64,000 bases of DNA from Ahaetulla prasina (taxonomy: Eukaryota > Chordata > Lepidosauria > Squamata > Colubridae), in contig NC_080546.1 in the NCBI RefSeq assembly GCF_028640845.1, forward strand, positions 16,522,020-16,586,019. Reading direction: 5' to 3'. A program made the position numbers and the translations under genes. The notes under the pieces are model-generated. The model did no database searches and was not told the origin of the DNA. It worked only from the letters and a program-made list of their open reading frames with translations. Each line of letters starts with the position of its first letter. Position 1 is the stretch's first letter. Positions 1 through 10,850 of this stretch are shown one piece after another.

Positions 1-298
1 AACAAAATGCCAAATAGAGCTGAGCCCAGAAACTTTTCTCTTGGGAATGCTTAAGACAAAACTTGTATAAAAAAAAACATACTAATATGTGATTTTGCAC
101 ATACTAACAGTGGTGAGGATTGCGTTCGCGCAATATTGGAAACATAGTAGCATGCCACCAGAGAGTCTGATTATCCAAAAAGTATACGACTGTGCAGAAA
201 TGGATAGGCTTACCATAGAACTACAAGAAAAAGAAGACTCAGAATAGTATGCATTCTGGGAAAATTGGTACACATGGACAAACATTAGAAATAGAAAA

Positions 299-655
299 TT
301 ATATATATATATATATATATATACGTAGGTCTTTGGTTATTCGGGTTTTCTCCCGTGTAATATATATATACATACATATATACATATATATTTGTTTTCT
401 GAGGTTTTTGTGGGTTTTTGTATGTAGGTCTTTGGTTATTCGGGTTTTCTCCCGCGTAAAATTGGAAGTGTCTTGGCGCGTTTCGAAGTCTCATTCGTCA
501 TCTTCAGGCTTCAGCCGTGCTTGCTCCCAGAAGCACGAAGCTGAAGCCTGAAGATGACAAATGAGACTTCGTCGAAACGTTGCCAAGACACTTCCAATTT
601 TACGCGGGAGAAAACCCGAATAACCAAAGACCTACATACAAACACCCGCAAAAAC

Positions 656-735
<80 letters not shown>
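299..735. repeat. Palindromic repeat with flanking AT and CA microsatellites
   Basis: An inverted repeat spans about 394-665: the left arm runs from GTTTTCTGAGG and its complement ends at 665, with the centre near 529 and a smaller hairpin (CGTGCTT/AAGCACG) at the tip. A third partial copy of the arm (TAGGTCTTTGGTTATTCGGG) lies at 326-360. The structure is enclosed by (AT)n at 299-323 and (CA)n(TA)n at 664-735. It looks like a fold-back DNA element; the family was not assigned. Confidence 0.85.
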
Positions 736-738
<3 letters not shown>

Positions 739-877
739 TATTGTTGATTAGATGCGTATAATGTATATAGAAATTATATGGAAGATAGACCCGAAATATA
801 CAATAATGTCACAGTTCTGTTGAATATGCACTAAGGTTATAAAAAAAGAAAATTGTAATGAAAATAAATTTAAAAAA

Positions 878-958
878 AAGACTTGTGGACTTCAATTCCC
901 AGAATTCTGCGAGTTGAAGTCCACAAGCCTTAAAGTTACTAAGGCTGGAGACCCCTGC
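878..958. mobile_element. Truncated palindromic hAT-like MITE
   Basis: GACTTGTGGACTTCAATTCC and its near complement GAGTTGAAGTCCACAAGCC face each other, followed by GGCTGGAGACCCCTG at 944-958. This matches the complete palindromic copies at 13634, 50003, 52604 and 58248, but the left terminus is lost. Confidence 0.7.
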
Positions 959-1011
959 TTTAAGTGATGATCTATATCAGTGCTTTAAGTGCTTTAAGTG
1001 ATGATCTATAT

Positions 1012-1137
1012 TGGGGTGTCAAACTCATGGCATCACTTTTTCCCCCTTCACTAAAATGGCGATGGGCATGGCCAGCACTAAAATGGGGATGGACATGGCC
1101 AACTCCGGCCTGCGGGCTGCGAGTTTTAACACCTCTG
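1012..1137. mobile_element. hAT-type MITE (GGGGTGTCAAAC family)
   Basis: The left end is TGGGGTGTCAAACTC and the right end GAGTTTTAACACCTCTG. The 8-bp sequence ATCTATAT flanks it on both sides (1004-1011 and 1138-1145), as hAT transposases leave. There is no coding capacity. Confidence 0.85.
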
Positions 1138-1913
1138 ATCTATATAGTCAAGCATGTGGATTCAGGCCTGCCCAGAACATGATTTCTAAATTTCTAAACC
1201 TGAATTAAATATTTGTTCCTGCCATCATGCTCATACTCAGGTAGACATGCTTTTATTTTCCTGCCTGATTTAATTATAACTACCACAATGATATACAAAG
1301 GAAACCGGAGCACGCATGAAAGATTCATAACTGCCTTGATGATTGTTCAGAGCATCTTCCCTATTGATAAGCATTTTGTCTACAGTCTCTGTTTAGTTAC
1401 ATCTATGGTTCGACTTGCTAACTTACTGACTAGAGAAAAGCCTTTCCAAAGGCCACAAGCACCCTGATTCTGTCATCAGGTTTGTAGAGGTGAATTCAAT
1501 ATTGTGCAAAAAGGATAAATGCAAAAACATGTCAGAAGAAAAATGATTTCTAGAATAGCTCCAGTAAAGTACACTCAAGAAGTTTTGCCAACTATTAGCA
1601 GATGTGAACAGTTGAAGAAAGACATCAGCCATCCTGCTTAACTGTAGAATAAACATTGCATATAATGGTCTATTAGTAGAAGACTTATTTATTCATTACA
1701 ACATACCAGCATCTATTTATTTATATAGTCAAGTAATAAATTGTGTGTTCTGTTGAGCATTTTTAACATCCCTGCTGCCAGTGTAAAAATTAAGTTCTTA
1801 AAAAGCCCATGCTTGCAATTTTCAGAAAGATCTGATCACTTTTTGATATATGGATCTTAATTAATGTTATAATTATAATGATTATAATGTTATTATCTAG
1901 GAGTGATGATTGA

Positions 1914-2033
1914 ACATAGAATAACAAGGCTGGCGGAGACCATGGAGGTCTTCTAATCCACCCTCCTGCTTGAACAAAAGACCTTGCATACCATTCTGGG
2001 ACAAATGATTGATAGGAAGGTTTTGGCAGTGGT
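1914..2033 (-). mobile_element. CR1 LINE 3'-end fragment
   Basis: The stretch GGAGACCATGGAGGTCTTCT, followed by a CCACCCTCCTGCTTG-like block and GGGACAAATGATTG, is the reverse complement of the CR1 3' end seen intact at 57700-57850. It is old and degenerate. Confidence 0.65.
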
Positions 2034-2181
2034 GTGGAGAACACCAAGGAAGCTGTATTCATATTCTGCATCACCTGTGATTATGCTACTCAACCATTAT
2101 TGAACTGGCACAGCATCCAGTTACAGCTAGCTAAGATCGGGGCTATGGCTTACAGTGTTGCTCTGATGCTTCTCTTTGCAG

Positions 2182-2334
2182 GTACATGGCTTATCCTACT
2201 TCAGAACAGAACACTATTTGCCAGCAAGAGTGATAGAGAATCCGGAGCTACCTAATGTGAAAGAAGAATTGCCAAAACTGCACAGCACCTATGCAGGTGC
2301 CTCTGAAAACCAAGCTGAAATAGAATTTCTGAAG
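2182..2334 (+). CDS. PTPN13: PTPN13 exon 1 of window: FERM F2 lobe
   Basis: 153 nt, phase 0 to 0. Acceptor TCTCTTTGCAG ends at 2181 and the donor GT starts at 2335. The 51 codons begin VHGLSYFRTEHYLPARVIE and end AEIEFLK, matching the helical F2 lobe of the PTPN13 FERM domain as I recall the mammalian protein. The window starts inside this domain, so earlier FERM exons are missing. No partner exon was found in bases 1-2181. Confidence 0.95.
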
Positions 2335-2461
2335 GTTAGAAATTCTGTGTGTTTTCCTAAAAGGTTTTCCTATCCTAATGAAAGGGGGTGGTGGGGAAGC
2401 CAACTGGATCTTACCTCTTTCAGGAAATCTGGGAACCCTCCACATTAACAGGGCTCGGAAC

Positions 2462-2874
2462 CAGAGATGGTATTCAGCTGGTTCTGACTGGTTCTGGAGA
2501 ACCGGTAGCAAAAATTTTGGGTAGTTTGGAGAACCGGCGAATATCATCTCTAACTTGCCCCGCCCCCATCTATTCGCTGCCTCCAGAATCCCAGCTGATC
2601 AAGTCCCAGCTGATCGGCTGGGTCTTCTTTTGTTGCCCTGCACACAGAGCTGGAAAGCAGGTTAGTGGGGTGGGGAGGGAATGAAGATTTTACAGTATCC
2701 TTCCTCTGGAGTAGGGTGAGAATGGAGATTTTACAGTATCCTTCCCTTCCCCTGGAGTGGGGTGGGGTGGAAATGGATATTTTGCAGTATCCTTCCCCTG
2801 CCAAGCCCAGCACGCCACACCCACCAAGCCATGCCCACAGAACCTGTAGTAAAAATTTTTGAATCCCACCACTG
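2462..2874. mobile_element. hAT-type element (GGTTCTGGAGAACCGGT family)
   Basis: It begins CAGAGATGGTATTCAGC and ends GAATCCCACCACTG. Imperfect 8-bp flanks CTCGGAAC and TTTGGAAC match at 6 of 8. Inside are GTTCTGGAGAACCGGTAG and several repeats of a ~40-bp unit containing ATTTTACAGTATCCTTCC. The family recurs about ten times in the window. The element starts about 130 nt after exon 1. Confidence 0.85.
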
Positions 2875-3499
2875 TTTGGAACATATATTTCTAACAATTG
2901 TTGGGGATATCCTTATGTACAAGTTATTGGTCACCCTGTCCTGAAGTCTGCAGTTAACGAGGGATTTCATATATATTTATTCACTAAGATCTCATTATAA
3001 ATATTGAGCGCACAAACCCTCTTTTTCCCACAACATATTTAACTGTGTCAGTGAAGATACTACTGCTTTTTCAAATGCTCAAAAAGGATCAGTTGACTTC
3101 ATGGGTTAAAAATAAAACTAGTTCAAAAACAGGGTAAATGAACTTTACCTGGTTAATGATGTCACAGAAACACTGAAACCCAGTCAGTTATTCCCTTTTA
3201 CCTTTTCTCTAACAAAAAGGTAAAAAAAAAAGGGGCAAATAAAAATGCACAACTCGCAATGACAAAAAATTCTATCGCAGACTGGCAGCGTGGACTTCAT
3301 TTCCCAAATGCTCCTTGGCCAAAGTTTAGCGTAAGCCATATTTATCACTGCCTATCTAGTCAATGGATGGAAACTTTGTAATGAGTTTTGATCCAGTTAG
3401 TACAACACCACAAAGATCTGAATGAGTTAGTATCACCATATAGTTGACTCAACAAAGAAAATAAGGCATTGTATATACCGACTCATAATGTCTATGGAG

Positions 3500-3884
3500 C
3501 TTCTCAGTCATCTAGGTCATGGTTGTCCCAGAGGTGCATGGAGCCAACCTGGAAACAACGAAAGACTGGCCCATGGTTCTTCTGCCAGTGAAGATGGGCT
3601 CCCGAGCACCATTTTCGGCTGCCACGGCCTCCTGCAACCCTCTGCTGGTGAAAACAGAGCTCAGGAGGGCCCTCCCGAGCTCCTTTTTCACTGGCAGAGG
3701 GTTGCAGGAGGCCGTGGCAGCCAAAAACAGAGCTCAGGAACCTGTTTTCGCTGGCAGAGCTCTTCAGCCACCACAGGCGCCCCCAACAGGAGTGACATCG
3801 AGCTGGCCATGCCCCCCTGCTCCCCCTGGGGGCCAAAACCCTGATGCGGCCCTCAATGAAATCGAGTTTGATACCTCTGATCTA
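3500..3884. mobile_element. hAT-type element with one clear terminus
   Basis: The right end AAATCGAGTTTGATACCTCTG matches the GGGGTGTCAAAC family. The interior has an inverted repeat (GGCTGCCACGGCCTCCTGCA against its complement near 3705). The left side begins with a different repeat (CTTCTCAGTCATCTAGGTCA), so the left terminus is unclear. Confidence 0.65.
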
Positions 3885-4268
3885 AAAGAAAATAGCAAGG
3901 AATAAATAAATCCAAATGATAATACAAAATCCTTAATCCAGCCCAATTGTAGAAACGGTCCTACACAATTTACCTCATTGCCCTGCACACGGCTGCTGTC
4001 ACCCTGCCCCCAAATATTTAAATCTGGCTCTCAGTCACTAAAAGGTTGCACATACTTGTTTATTGAATCTAGGAATTAAGAAATAAAATGTGTAACCCAC
4101 TTAGTTGTAATGTAAACTTCAAAGGCAGCCTGTGATTGGAGCAGAACTAGTACATTGTACTGTAAAACCAATCTGAAAAATCATTTTGATCTCACAGTAT
4201 TTTCAACATACATATCATGCATTTCTCTCTCTCTCTCTCTCTCTGACTTCTTCTTTCCTATTTGGTAG

Positions 4269-4451
4269 ATTTGCCAGAGGCTGACCGATTATGGTGTACA
4301 TTTTCATCGTGTGCTGCCGGAGAAAAAATCTCAGACTGGAATTCTGCTAGGCATTTGCTCCAAAGGAGTTCTTATTTTTGAAGTTCACAATGGTACCCGA
4401 ATGCCTGCCCTTCGTTTCCCGTGGAGAGAAACAAAGAAAATTTCCTTCAGT
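4269..4451 (+). CDS. PTPN13: PTPN13 exon 2: FERM F2/F3 junction
   Basis: 183 nt (61 codons), phase 0 to 0; AG at 4267-4268, donor GTATGT at 4452. It encodes ICQRLTDYGVHFHRV followed by the PH-like F3 lobe strands (GILLGICSKGVLIFEVHNG, then RFPWRETKKISFS). The acceptor's pyrimidine tract contains a (CT)n microsatellite at about 4225-4244. The F3 lobe is the usual lipid- and peptide-binding part of FERM domains. Confidence 0.97.
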
Positions 4452-5277
4452 GTATGTTGGTCAAGGGTTTTTTTTTTTTGTGTAGAATTGCAGACTGGAT
4501 CATTAAATGCCTTTCTTCTCTTTCTCCCCACTCCAGCTGAGTTACCTATGGTATTGAGACAATGGTGTGCCAAAAATAACAAAGAACCAGGATGATACAG
4601 GATGCTCCATAGTGGGCAGTAAATATGTTAGTAATAAAAACCAGATGATTCAAACTGTGATGAATTTTCAGGAGAGGAGAAATTTTGCCAGGGCTGTTAG
4701 CTATTCGGACAGAATATGGTTCCATCTAAGAATTAGTAATAGAGAAAGCACACCATGCATTCCTTCTAAGATTGTCTCACTTGGGAATGTAGATATCACA
4801 ATTTTCTAACGTCAAAAATTTATTGCTCATCCCAGATTTATGCCTTCTTATGCCTTCTTAATATACTACATTTCTGCATACAGTGAGAACGTCAACAAAA
4901 TGTTGCAGTAGTGCACTTTAAGAACTTTTGTTTTTCTTGAATCTATAAAGCAGAATTGAACTAATATCAAACAGACCTTAAAGAGTGGAGACATGATCTC
5001 TGGAAACATGGTTTAGTATATTTTTTTAATAAGTCTGGTGGGCAAAGATTTAAATAGAATAGTTCTTACGTTTTCCCTGATTTACAGCTTCAGGTAACAA
5101 TATAAAAACAGTTCTTTAAGGTTGCCTGGAATTCTGAATTGTAATTCTAATATATCTATAGGTTGAATAAGAAATTTCATGTAGATTTCACTTAAGTAAC
5201 ATTATATATAATTATTTGTACATGTCCTTGAATTATGACCACAATTAAGACCAGAATTTCTTCTGTGAAGCCAGTCA

Positions 5278-5764
5278 ATGGAATTCTTTATTGGCCAAGT
5301 GTGATTGGATACAGAAGGAATTTGTCTGGTGCATATGCTCTCAGTATACATAAAAAGACAAGATAGATTCGTCAAGAATCATAAGGTACAACACTTAATG
5401 ATAGTTGTAGGGTACAAATAAGCAATCAGGAAACAATCAATATCAATATAAATCATAAGGATAAAAGCAACAAAGTTACAGTCATACAGTCATAAGTGGA
5501 AGGAGATGGGTGATGGGAACGATGAGACGATTAATAGTAGTGCAGACTTAGTACATAGTTTGACAGTGTTGAGGGAATTATTTGTTTAGCAGAGTGATGG
5601 CATCCAGGAAAAAAACTGTTTTTCTGTCTAGTTGTTCTGGTGTGCAGTGCTCTAGAGCGTTTTTTTGAGAGTAGGAGTTGAAACAGTTTATGTCCAGGAT
5701 GTGAGGGGTCTGTAAATATTTTCACAGCCCTCTTTTTGACTCGTGCAGTATACATGCAGCATAC
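5278..5764 (-). mobile_element. Snake CR1/L3-type LINE 3' fragment
   Basis: It reads antisense. The sense strand encodes a reverse-transcriptase C-terminus with KIFTDPSHPGHKLFQLL and LHTRTTRQKNSFFPG, then a UTR ending in a CACTTGGCCAAT-like block. Several copies occur in the window, usually next to AATAG-type repeats. This copy is 5' truncated and lacks a clear target duplication. Confidence 0.85.
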
Positions 5765-5774
5765 GTACAATTGT

Positions 5775-6115
5775 TAAGTGAATCACACGATCTTATGACT
5801 ATTTTGCTACAGTTGTTAAATGAATCATTGCAGTTGTTAAGTAAAACAAGTGGGCATAAATGAACTCAGCTTCGTCCATTGACTTTGCTAGTTGGAAACT
5901 GGCTGGGAAGATTAGAAATGGCGGTCATGTGAGCCCAGGATGTTTCAATCATCATAAATACATGCTGGTTCCAAAGCGCCCAAATTTTGACCACATGACC
6001 ATGGGGATGCTGCAGTGGTCCTAAGCATGAGGACCAGTCATAAGTCATGCTTTACAATGTCATTGCAACTTCAAGCAGTCGCTAAACAAGTGGTTATAAG
6101 TGGAGGCCTACCTAT
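5775..6115. mobile_element. TA-type MITE (CAGGTAGTCCTCGACTTA family), degenerate
   Basis: Internal blocks typical of the family are present: GTTAAGTGAATCA, TTTTGACCACATGACCATGG, AGTCATAAGTCA and AGCAGTCGCTAAACAAGTGG. Terminal repeats are eroded, with the right end reading GGAGGCCTACCTATA. Confidence 0.65.
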
Positions 6116-6657
6116 ATGGATAAATCCGTACCAAAAAATAATCTACTATTCCTAAGCCTACTCTGTACAAAACTATGCTATGTAATTGCAAGTGTTTGTA
6201 CCTTGTTCTGAATGGTAAAGTGAAGATGATTATCTGTTGCCTAGCAGCATCCTTGACAATGCTGATATGCGTGTGTGATGGATTGAATGTTGGGTTTTTG
6301 TAGTGTGGTCTCTTCCACAGAGAGGTGACCACATTCAATTCGCTCAAATCTGGAAATGGATTTGTTTTCGTACTCCGAACAGCTTTGTTTTAGCCCAGCA
6401 TGACTACTTAAACATTTTCAAAACATCCAAATTACGTATTTTTACACATTGAGCAAAATATTTAATTCCCTAGGCATGAGTGTACACAAGAATTTCATAC
6501 CTCCTGTATGTTGTTCTGTAATCAGTATTTTCAATACGTGCTCAAGCTTGATTGCTTTGTCTCTGCAAAGCAGTTTTTTCCATTTGAATCATGTATCTTC
6601 CCCAAGCTGGAATCAGGTTCTTTCCCCCCATTTTATTCTGTATTTGTCATGTTGCAG

Positions 6658-6820
6658 AAAAGAAAGATAACGCTGCAGAATACATCCGATGGTATAAAGC
6701 ACACGTTCCAGACAGATACAACCAAGACCTGCCAATACTTGTTACAGCTCTGCTCTGCTCAGCACAAATTCCAGCTCCAGATGAAAGCCAGGCAAAGCAA
6801 CCAGGATGCTCAGGAAATCG
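6658..6820 (+). CDS. PTPN13: PTPN13 exon 3: FERM F3 lobe C-terminal part
   Basis: 163 nt, phase 0 to 1; acceptor CATGTTGCAG, donor GTAAGA at 6821. It encodes KRKITLQNTSDGIKHTFQTD and the closing F3 helix (CQYLLQLCSAQHKFQLQMKA), the end of the FERM domain. A mariner-like MITE starts only 51 nt after the donor. Confidence 0.97.
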
Positions 6821-6871
6821 GTAAGAAATGGCAGCGGTCTACCTTTTATGACTGCAGTTTTACTGGATCTA

Positions 6872-7300
6872 CCGTATTTTTCGGAGTATAAGACGCACCT
6901 TAGTTTTTGGGGAGGAAAATAAGAAAAAAGCTGATTGGCAAGTGGATTGGCCTCCCAGAATACCCCCAATCAGCTGTTCCCAGAGGTGAATTTTAGCAAC
7001 AGATTCCTTGGTTGTGAGCTCTGTGCCTTGCTTTTTTTTTTTCTTTTTTTTCTGCCTCTGAAAACCTCTGAAACAGAGCTTCAAAAAAAAAAAGCCTCTG
7101 AAGCTCTGTTTGGGGGCTTCTTTTCTGAAGCTCTGTTTGGGGGCTTCGTTTTTGAAGCTTCGTTTCTGATGCTTTTTTTCAGTTCTGAAACCTCTGTTTG
7201 AGAAGCTGGGCAGGGATACATTCAGAGTATAAGAAGCATCCAGATTTTCACCCTCTTTTTTGGGGGGGGAAAGGTGCGTCTTATACTCCGAAAAATACAG
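6872..7300. mobile_element. Mariner-like MITE (CCGTATTTTTCGGAGTATAA)
   Basis: Terminal inverted repeats CCGTATTTTTCGGAGTATAA and TTATACTCCGAAAAATACAG are flanked by TA on both sides (6870-6871, 7301-7302). TA duplication is the mark of Tc1/mariner-type insertion. The interior contains repeats of GAAGCTCTGTTTGGGGGCTT. It is non-coding. Confidence 0.88.
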
Positions 7301-7324
7301 TAATTCCAGAGATTTAACCTAAGG

Positions 7325-7648
7325 CAGGGGTATTTAGATCTGACCCATGGGGCTGGCCTGGGAATAGCAAAGGACCAGCCCACGGTGCCTCTGGTAGCAA
7401 AAATGGGGAATGTGCCCCGTTTTGGCATGCAGAGTGCTGCAGGAGGCCATACAAACCAAAAACGGGGCTGCGCACAGAGCACCGGGGAGGGGCGTACACT
7501 GGGCCCCCGGGCCCCTTTTTGGCCAGCAGAGTGCTGCAGGAGGCGTCTGTCCCATCTGCCATATGTCCCATCTCCCACCCACCCCGGCCCACAGAGGACA
7601 ACTACAATGCTGATCCGCCCCTCAAAGAAATCCAGTTTGACACCCCTG
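7325..7648. mobile_element. hAT-type element (GTTTGACACCCCTG family)
   Basis: It begins CAGGGGTATTTAGATCTGAC and ends AAATCCAGTTTGACACCCCTG. Flanks ACCTAAGG and ACCTACCC match only at 5 of 8. The interior holds an inverted pair around CAGAGTGCTGCAGGAGGC at 7430 and 7528. Confidence 0.75.
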
Positions 7649-7916
7649 ACCTACCCAAAGGATTCTGATTGGAGGTTCCAAGTGGGGCAGGAAGCATTAG
7701 ACCTCAGAAGACCTCTGCCCTCTGCGCCATTTAACAACCCATGTGATTGCTTAACAACCACAATAGGAGGAGCAGGAATTGAAGTCATTAAGTGAGGAAA
7801 TCACGTGGGGCAACTGTCAAGTGTTGAGACTGTAATGGACAGGTTCCATTACGGCTGTAAGTCATGGACTATATCCTCTTGAGCCATTCATTTTTATCGA
7901 AAGAAAGAAAGAAATC

Positions 7917-8281
7917 CAGGTAGTCCTCGGCTTAGCGGCCACAATGGAGCCCAAAATTTCTGTTGCTAAGCAAGACAGTTGTTAAGGGAGTTTTGCGACC
8001 TTTCTTGCCACCGTTGTTAAGTGAATCACTGTGGTTGCTAAGTTGGTAACAGTTGTTAAGTGAATCTGGCTTCCCTGTTGATTTTGCCCGTTAGAAGGTG
8101 ATTTACTTGACCGTCATAAATATGAATCAGTTGCTAAGCATCTGAATTTTGATCATGTGACCGTGGGGATGTTGCAGCTGTCATAAGTTTGAAAAATGGT
8201 CATAAGTCACTTTTGTCAGTGCCGTTGTAGTCTTGAACAGTCATTAAACGAACTGTTGTAAGTTGAAAGCTATCTATACAG
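7917..8281. mobile_element. TA-type MITE (CAGGTAGTCCTCG family)
   Basis: It begins CCAGGTAGTCCTCGGCTTAG after a GAAA run and ends GAACTGTTGTAAGTTGAAAGC. The interior carries the family's GTTAAGTGAATC and ATTTTGATCATGTGACCGTG blocks. Flanking TA is not preserved on the left. Confidence 0.8.
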
Positions 8282-9193
8282 AACAGTATTTTCTGTTGAA
8301 TTATATATCTAATAGCATTTGGTCTATTATCAGTGGTAGATCAAACAACATACAGTTTACTTGAGAAAATTAATTCAACGAGACAAAAGAAGATTTAATA
8401 GGTTTGTGATTCTCTGTGATTTAAAAACAAATATTTCCAAAACAAATACTTATAATACAGATTGGTGTATTTACTTTGTTCACTCCCATTAGAAGTTTAT
8501 TGAAAGAAATATATCACCTAAAGTAGTTTCAAAGTTTTGTTTATATAATAATTTACCCCAAATAAGAATTCCCTGAATCCCCCTCACTTATTCACGTGTT
8601 CAAAGGGTGAAGCGAAGAGATTTAAATTAGATGAAAAGAGGTTAAATAAAATTGAGTGCTATTTCCCTTTCATCTCCAGATTAACAACATGCTGAAATAG
8701 TGATCTGTTTCTGAACATATATTGTGTTTTCCCTTCCTCACTGAATAATACAAAGTGACATCCACGGACTCTCTAGGTGGTCTAACCATTAACCAGACGA
8801 GACCTGCTGAACTTGAGAACAGTCACTGTAAAGCAAACCTTGCCTAAGTCAAACTGCCTACAGTCATACTGTTGCTACATCTAATCCAATATTGTCAATC
8901 AACTGTCAGCAGCTTTGCAGAGCCTCAGGCTAGGATCTTTCCCCACTGTGCTATCAGGAAATGCTAGGGAGTGAATATGAGACTTGAAACATACAAAGCC
9001 TCTCCTCAGCTCTCAATTGACATGTAATTCCTCTCTGTAAGACTTACTCTTAAAATATGCACGGCAACATATTTCTGGGAGGTAGGCACTTGCGAAACCA
9101 AAATTGCTTGACATAGCAATGTCTGGCATGGTTGTTAAAAGATTAGGGGAGCTGAAGTCCAACGTTTCTGGATACTATCTATTGACAAAGTAG
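8282..9193. other. Intron stretch, no recognised element
   Basis: AT-rich intron sequence between a MITE and a hAT element. I saw no exon-like open frame with splice sites and no repeat shared with the rest of the window. Confidence 0.6.
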
Positions 9194-9201
9194 CCCTAGT
9201 C

Positions 9202-9549
9202 CAGGGGTGGGCAATTAATTTTTATCAGGGGCCGCATGAGAAGCCTGAATTGTGTCAGAGGGCCACCAACTTTCTTTCATTGTAAAATACTTAAATTAAA
9301 TATTTTGAATAGCTGGTACTGATAATCAGAAGAATAAAGCACTCTGTAAATATGTATATTAGGTTATGTGAAACTGTGGTCTATTGGTTAAATAAGAAAA
9401 ACAATTATTGAACCAGTGCAATTTATTTTTCAAAATAAAAGTTAAAAAAAAAGTTTAATTTATGGTGTTTATGATTGGCCTCACGCGGGCCGGACAGGGA
9501 CGTACAAAGGGCCGGATGTGGCCCGCGGGCCTTAATTTGCCCAGGTCTG
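9202..9549. mobile_element. hAT-type element (CAGGGGTGGGCAATTAA)
   Basis: Ends CAGGGGTGGGCAATTAATTT and TTAATTTGCCCAGGTCTG are flanked by a perfect 8-bp duplication CCCTAGTC (9194-9201, 9550-9557). It contains GGCCGGATGTGGCCCGCGGG near the right end, typical of hAT elements with GGCCGC-rich subterminal parts. Confidence 0.9.
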
Positions 9550-9743
9550 CCCTAGTCCCTGAAGACCAAGTGAAGTAATGACTCGGTACCTGCTGGATCA
9601 AACCTGCTTTTATCTGAACCTAGAACCCGACTAACATGTGAGATCGTGTACCTGAAAAGTATCAGTATTCAGTGAATTTGATATAGATAACTCTTGGCGT
9701 TCATCCACCACTAACTGTTGTCACGTATTGGTAGAGTACATAT

Positions 9744-9905
9744 AGATTAGATTAGATTAGATTAGATTAGATTAGATTAGATTAGATTAGATTAGACTAG
9801 AATAAAGGAAGGAAAGAAGGAAGGAAGGAAGGAAGGAAGGAAGGAAGGAAGGAAGGAAGGAAGGAAGGAAGGAAGGAAGGGAGGGAGGGAGGGAGGGAGG
9901 GAGAT
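9744..9905. repeat. Microsatellites (AGATT)n, (GGAA)n, (GGGA)n
   Basis: A pentamer run AGATT of about 50 bp (9744-9795) passes into GGAA (9804-9880) and GGGA (9881-9902). No LINE tail could be recognised beside the pentamer, unlike the AATAG arrays elsewhere in the window. Confidence 0.95.
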
Positions 9906-9919
9906 TATAATGAGAGTGA

Positions 9920-10128
9920 GGGAGGGTCTCAGGGAAGTCCCGCCTTAGCACCTGGCCACCGCAGGTGCCCCCAACACGAGTCCCATGCCACACCCACCAT
10001 GGCCACGCCCACCATGGTCACACACACACACACACACACACACCGACCACACCCCATGCCCCGCTCCCATCCCTCCAAGGTCAAACACAATCCTTTTAGG
10101 GCCCTCAGTGAAATCGAGTTTGACACCC
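9920..10128. mobile_element. hAT-type element, right part only, with (CA)n
   Basis: The right end GTGAAATCGAGTTTGACACCC matches the GTTTGACACCCCTG family. A (CA)n array at 10018-10043 lies inside. The left terminus is not visible; the GGAA array may have replaced it. Confidence 0.65.
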
Positions 10129-10144
10129 ATGACATAGTCTAAGC

Positions 10145-10663
10145 CAGTGGTAGTCAAGCTGGTCCCTACCGCCCACTAGTGGGCATTCCAGCTTTCATGG
10201 TGGGCGGTAGGGGTTTTGTCCGATACTGAAGCACTTTCCTTTTTTTCAATTTAATTGACTTTTTTAAAAAAATTCATAGCATTTTTAAAAAACATTTTCA
10301 TTAGGTTTTCATAAAATTCCCCGTGACAATTTAAATTTCTGAAAATATACTATTTGTATCGCCCATGCATAAGTTTAGTTCACGTTACGTAAGCGAAACT
10401 AAATGGCACTATAGTGCAACCACAAACAAAAGAGCCTCATCCCAGAATAGCTCGCGCATCTGCCCCCACACCACCCAGCTGTAACAGGCAAGCAGAGCTG
10501 ATAGACCGCGCCTCCCCCGCAAACCCAATCCACGATGCATGAGAGGCATGCGCAGATGATGATACACGGTGCATTACTGTGGAACCAGTGGGCGGTTAGA
10601 AAATTTTACTACTGCCAGAGATGCAAAAGTAGGCGGTAGGTATAAAAAGGTTGACTACCTCTG
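10145..10663. mobile_element. hAT-type element (CAGTGGTAGTCAAGC) inside a SINE
   Basis: It begins CAGTGGTAGTCAAGCTGGTC and ends AAGGTTGACTACCTCTG. Flanks GTCTAAGC and GTCTAAGT agree at 7 of 8. Subterminal ACCGCCCACTAGTGGGCATT and its weaker complement occur at both ends. The right flank continues as SINE sequence. Confidence 0.88.
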
Positions 10664-10850
10664 GTCTAAGTGGTTTACAGAGTCAGACGATTGCCCCCAA
10701 CAATCTGGGTCCTCATTTTACCAACCTTAGAAGGATGGAAAGTTGAGTCAACCTTGAGCCTGGTCTGGATTGAACTCCTGGCAATAGTTAGTTTGCAATA
10801 CTGCATTCTTAACCACTGCACCACCACAGCTCTCACTGCGCCACCACGGA
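10664..10850 (-). mobile_element. Squamate tRNA-derived SINE fragment
   Basis: It contains TTGCCCCCAACAATCTGGGT, CCTCATTTTACCAACCTTAG, GGATGGAAAGTTGAGTCAAC and a tRNA-like end with CTTAACCACTGCACCACC. The same blocks recur at 13081, 15129, 15600 and 31411. The left part was separated by the hAT insertion at 10145. Confidence 0.8.

Noticed and set aside
394..665. microRNA precursor
   Set aside because: The hairpin is far longer than a typical pre-miRNA and looks like a fold-back repeat; without small-RNA data it cannot be called.
1213..1467. Possible upstream FERM exon
   Set aside because: The translation has no similarity to FERM sequence, and no acceptor/donor pair with suitable phase precedes exon 1 at 2182.
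3504..3905. Overlapping open frames on both strands
   Set aside because: They lie in a hAT-type element with an internal inverted repeat, which produces mirrored frames; no splice-site or domain support.
7222..7613. Open frames with Trp/Cys/Gly-rich products
   Set aside because: They fall inside a mariner-like MITE and a hAT element; GC-rich repeat composition explains them.
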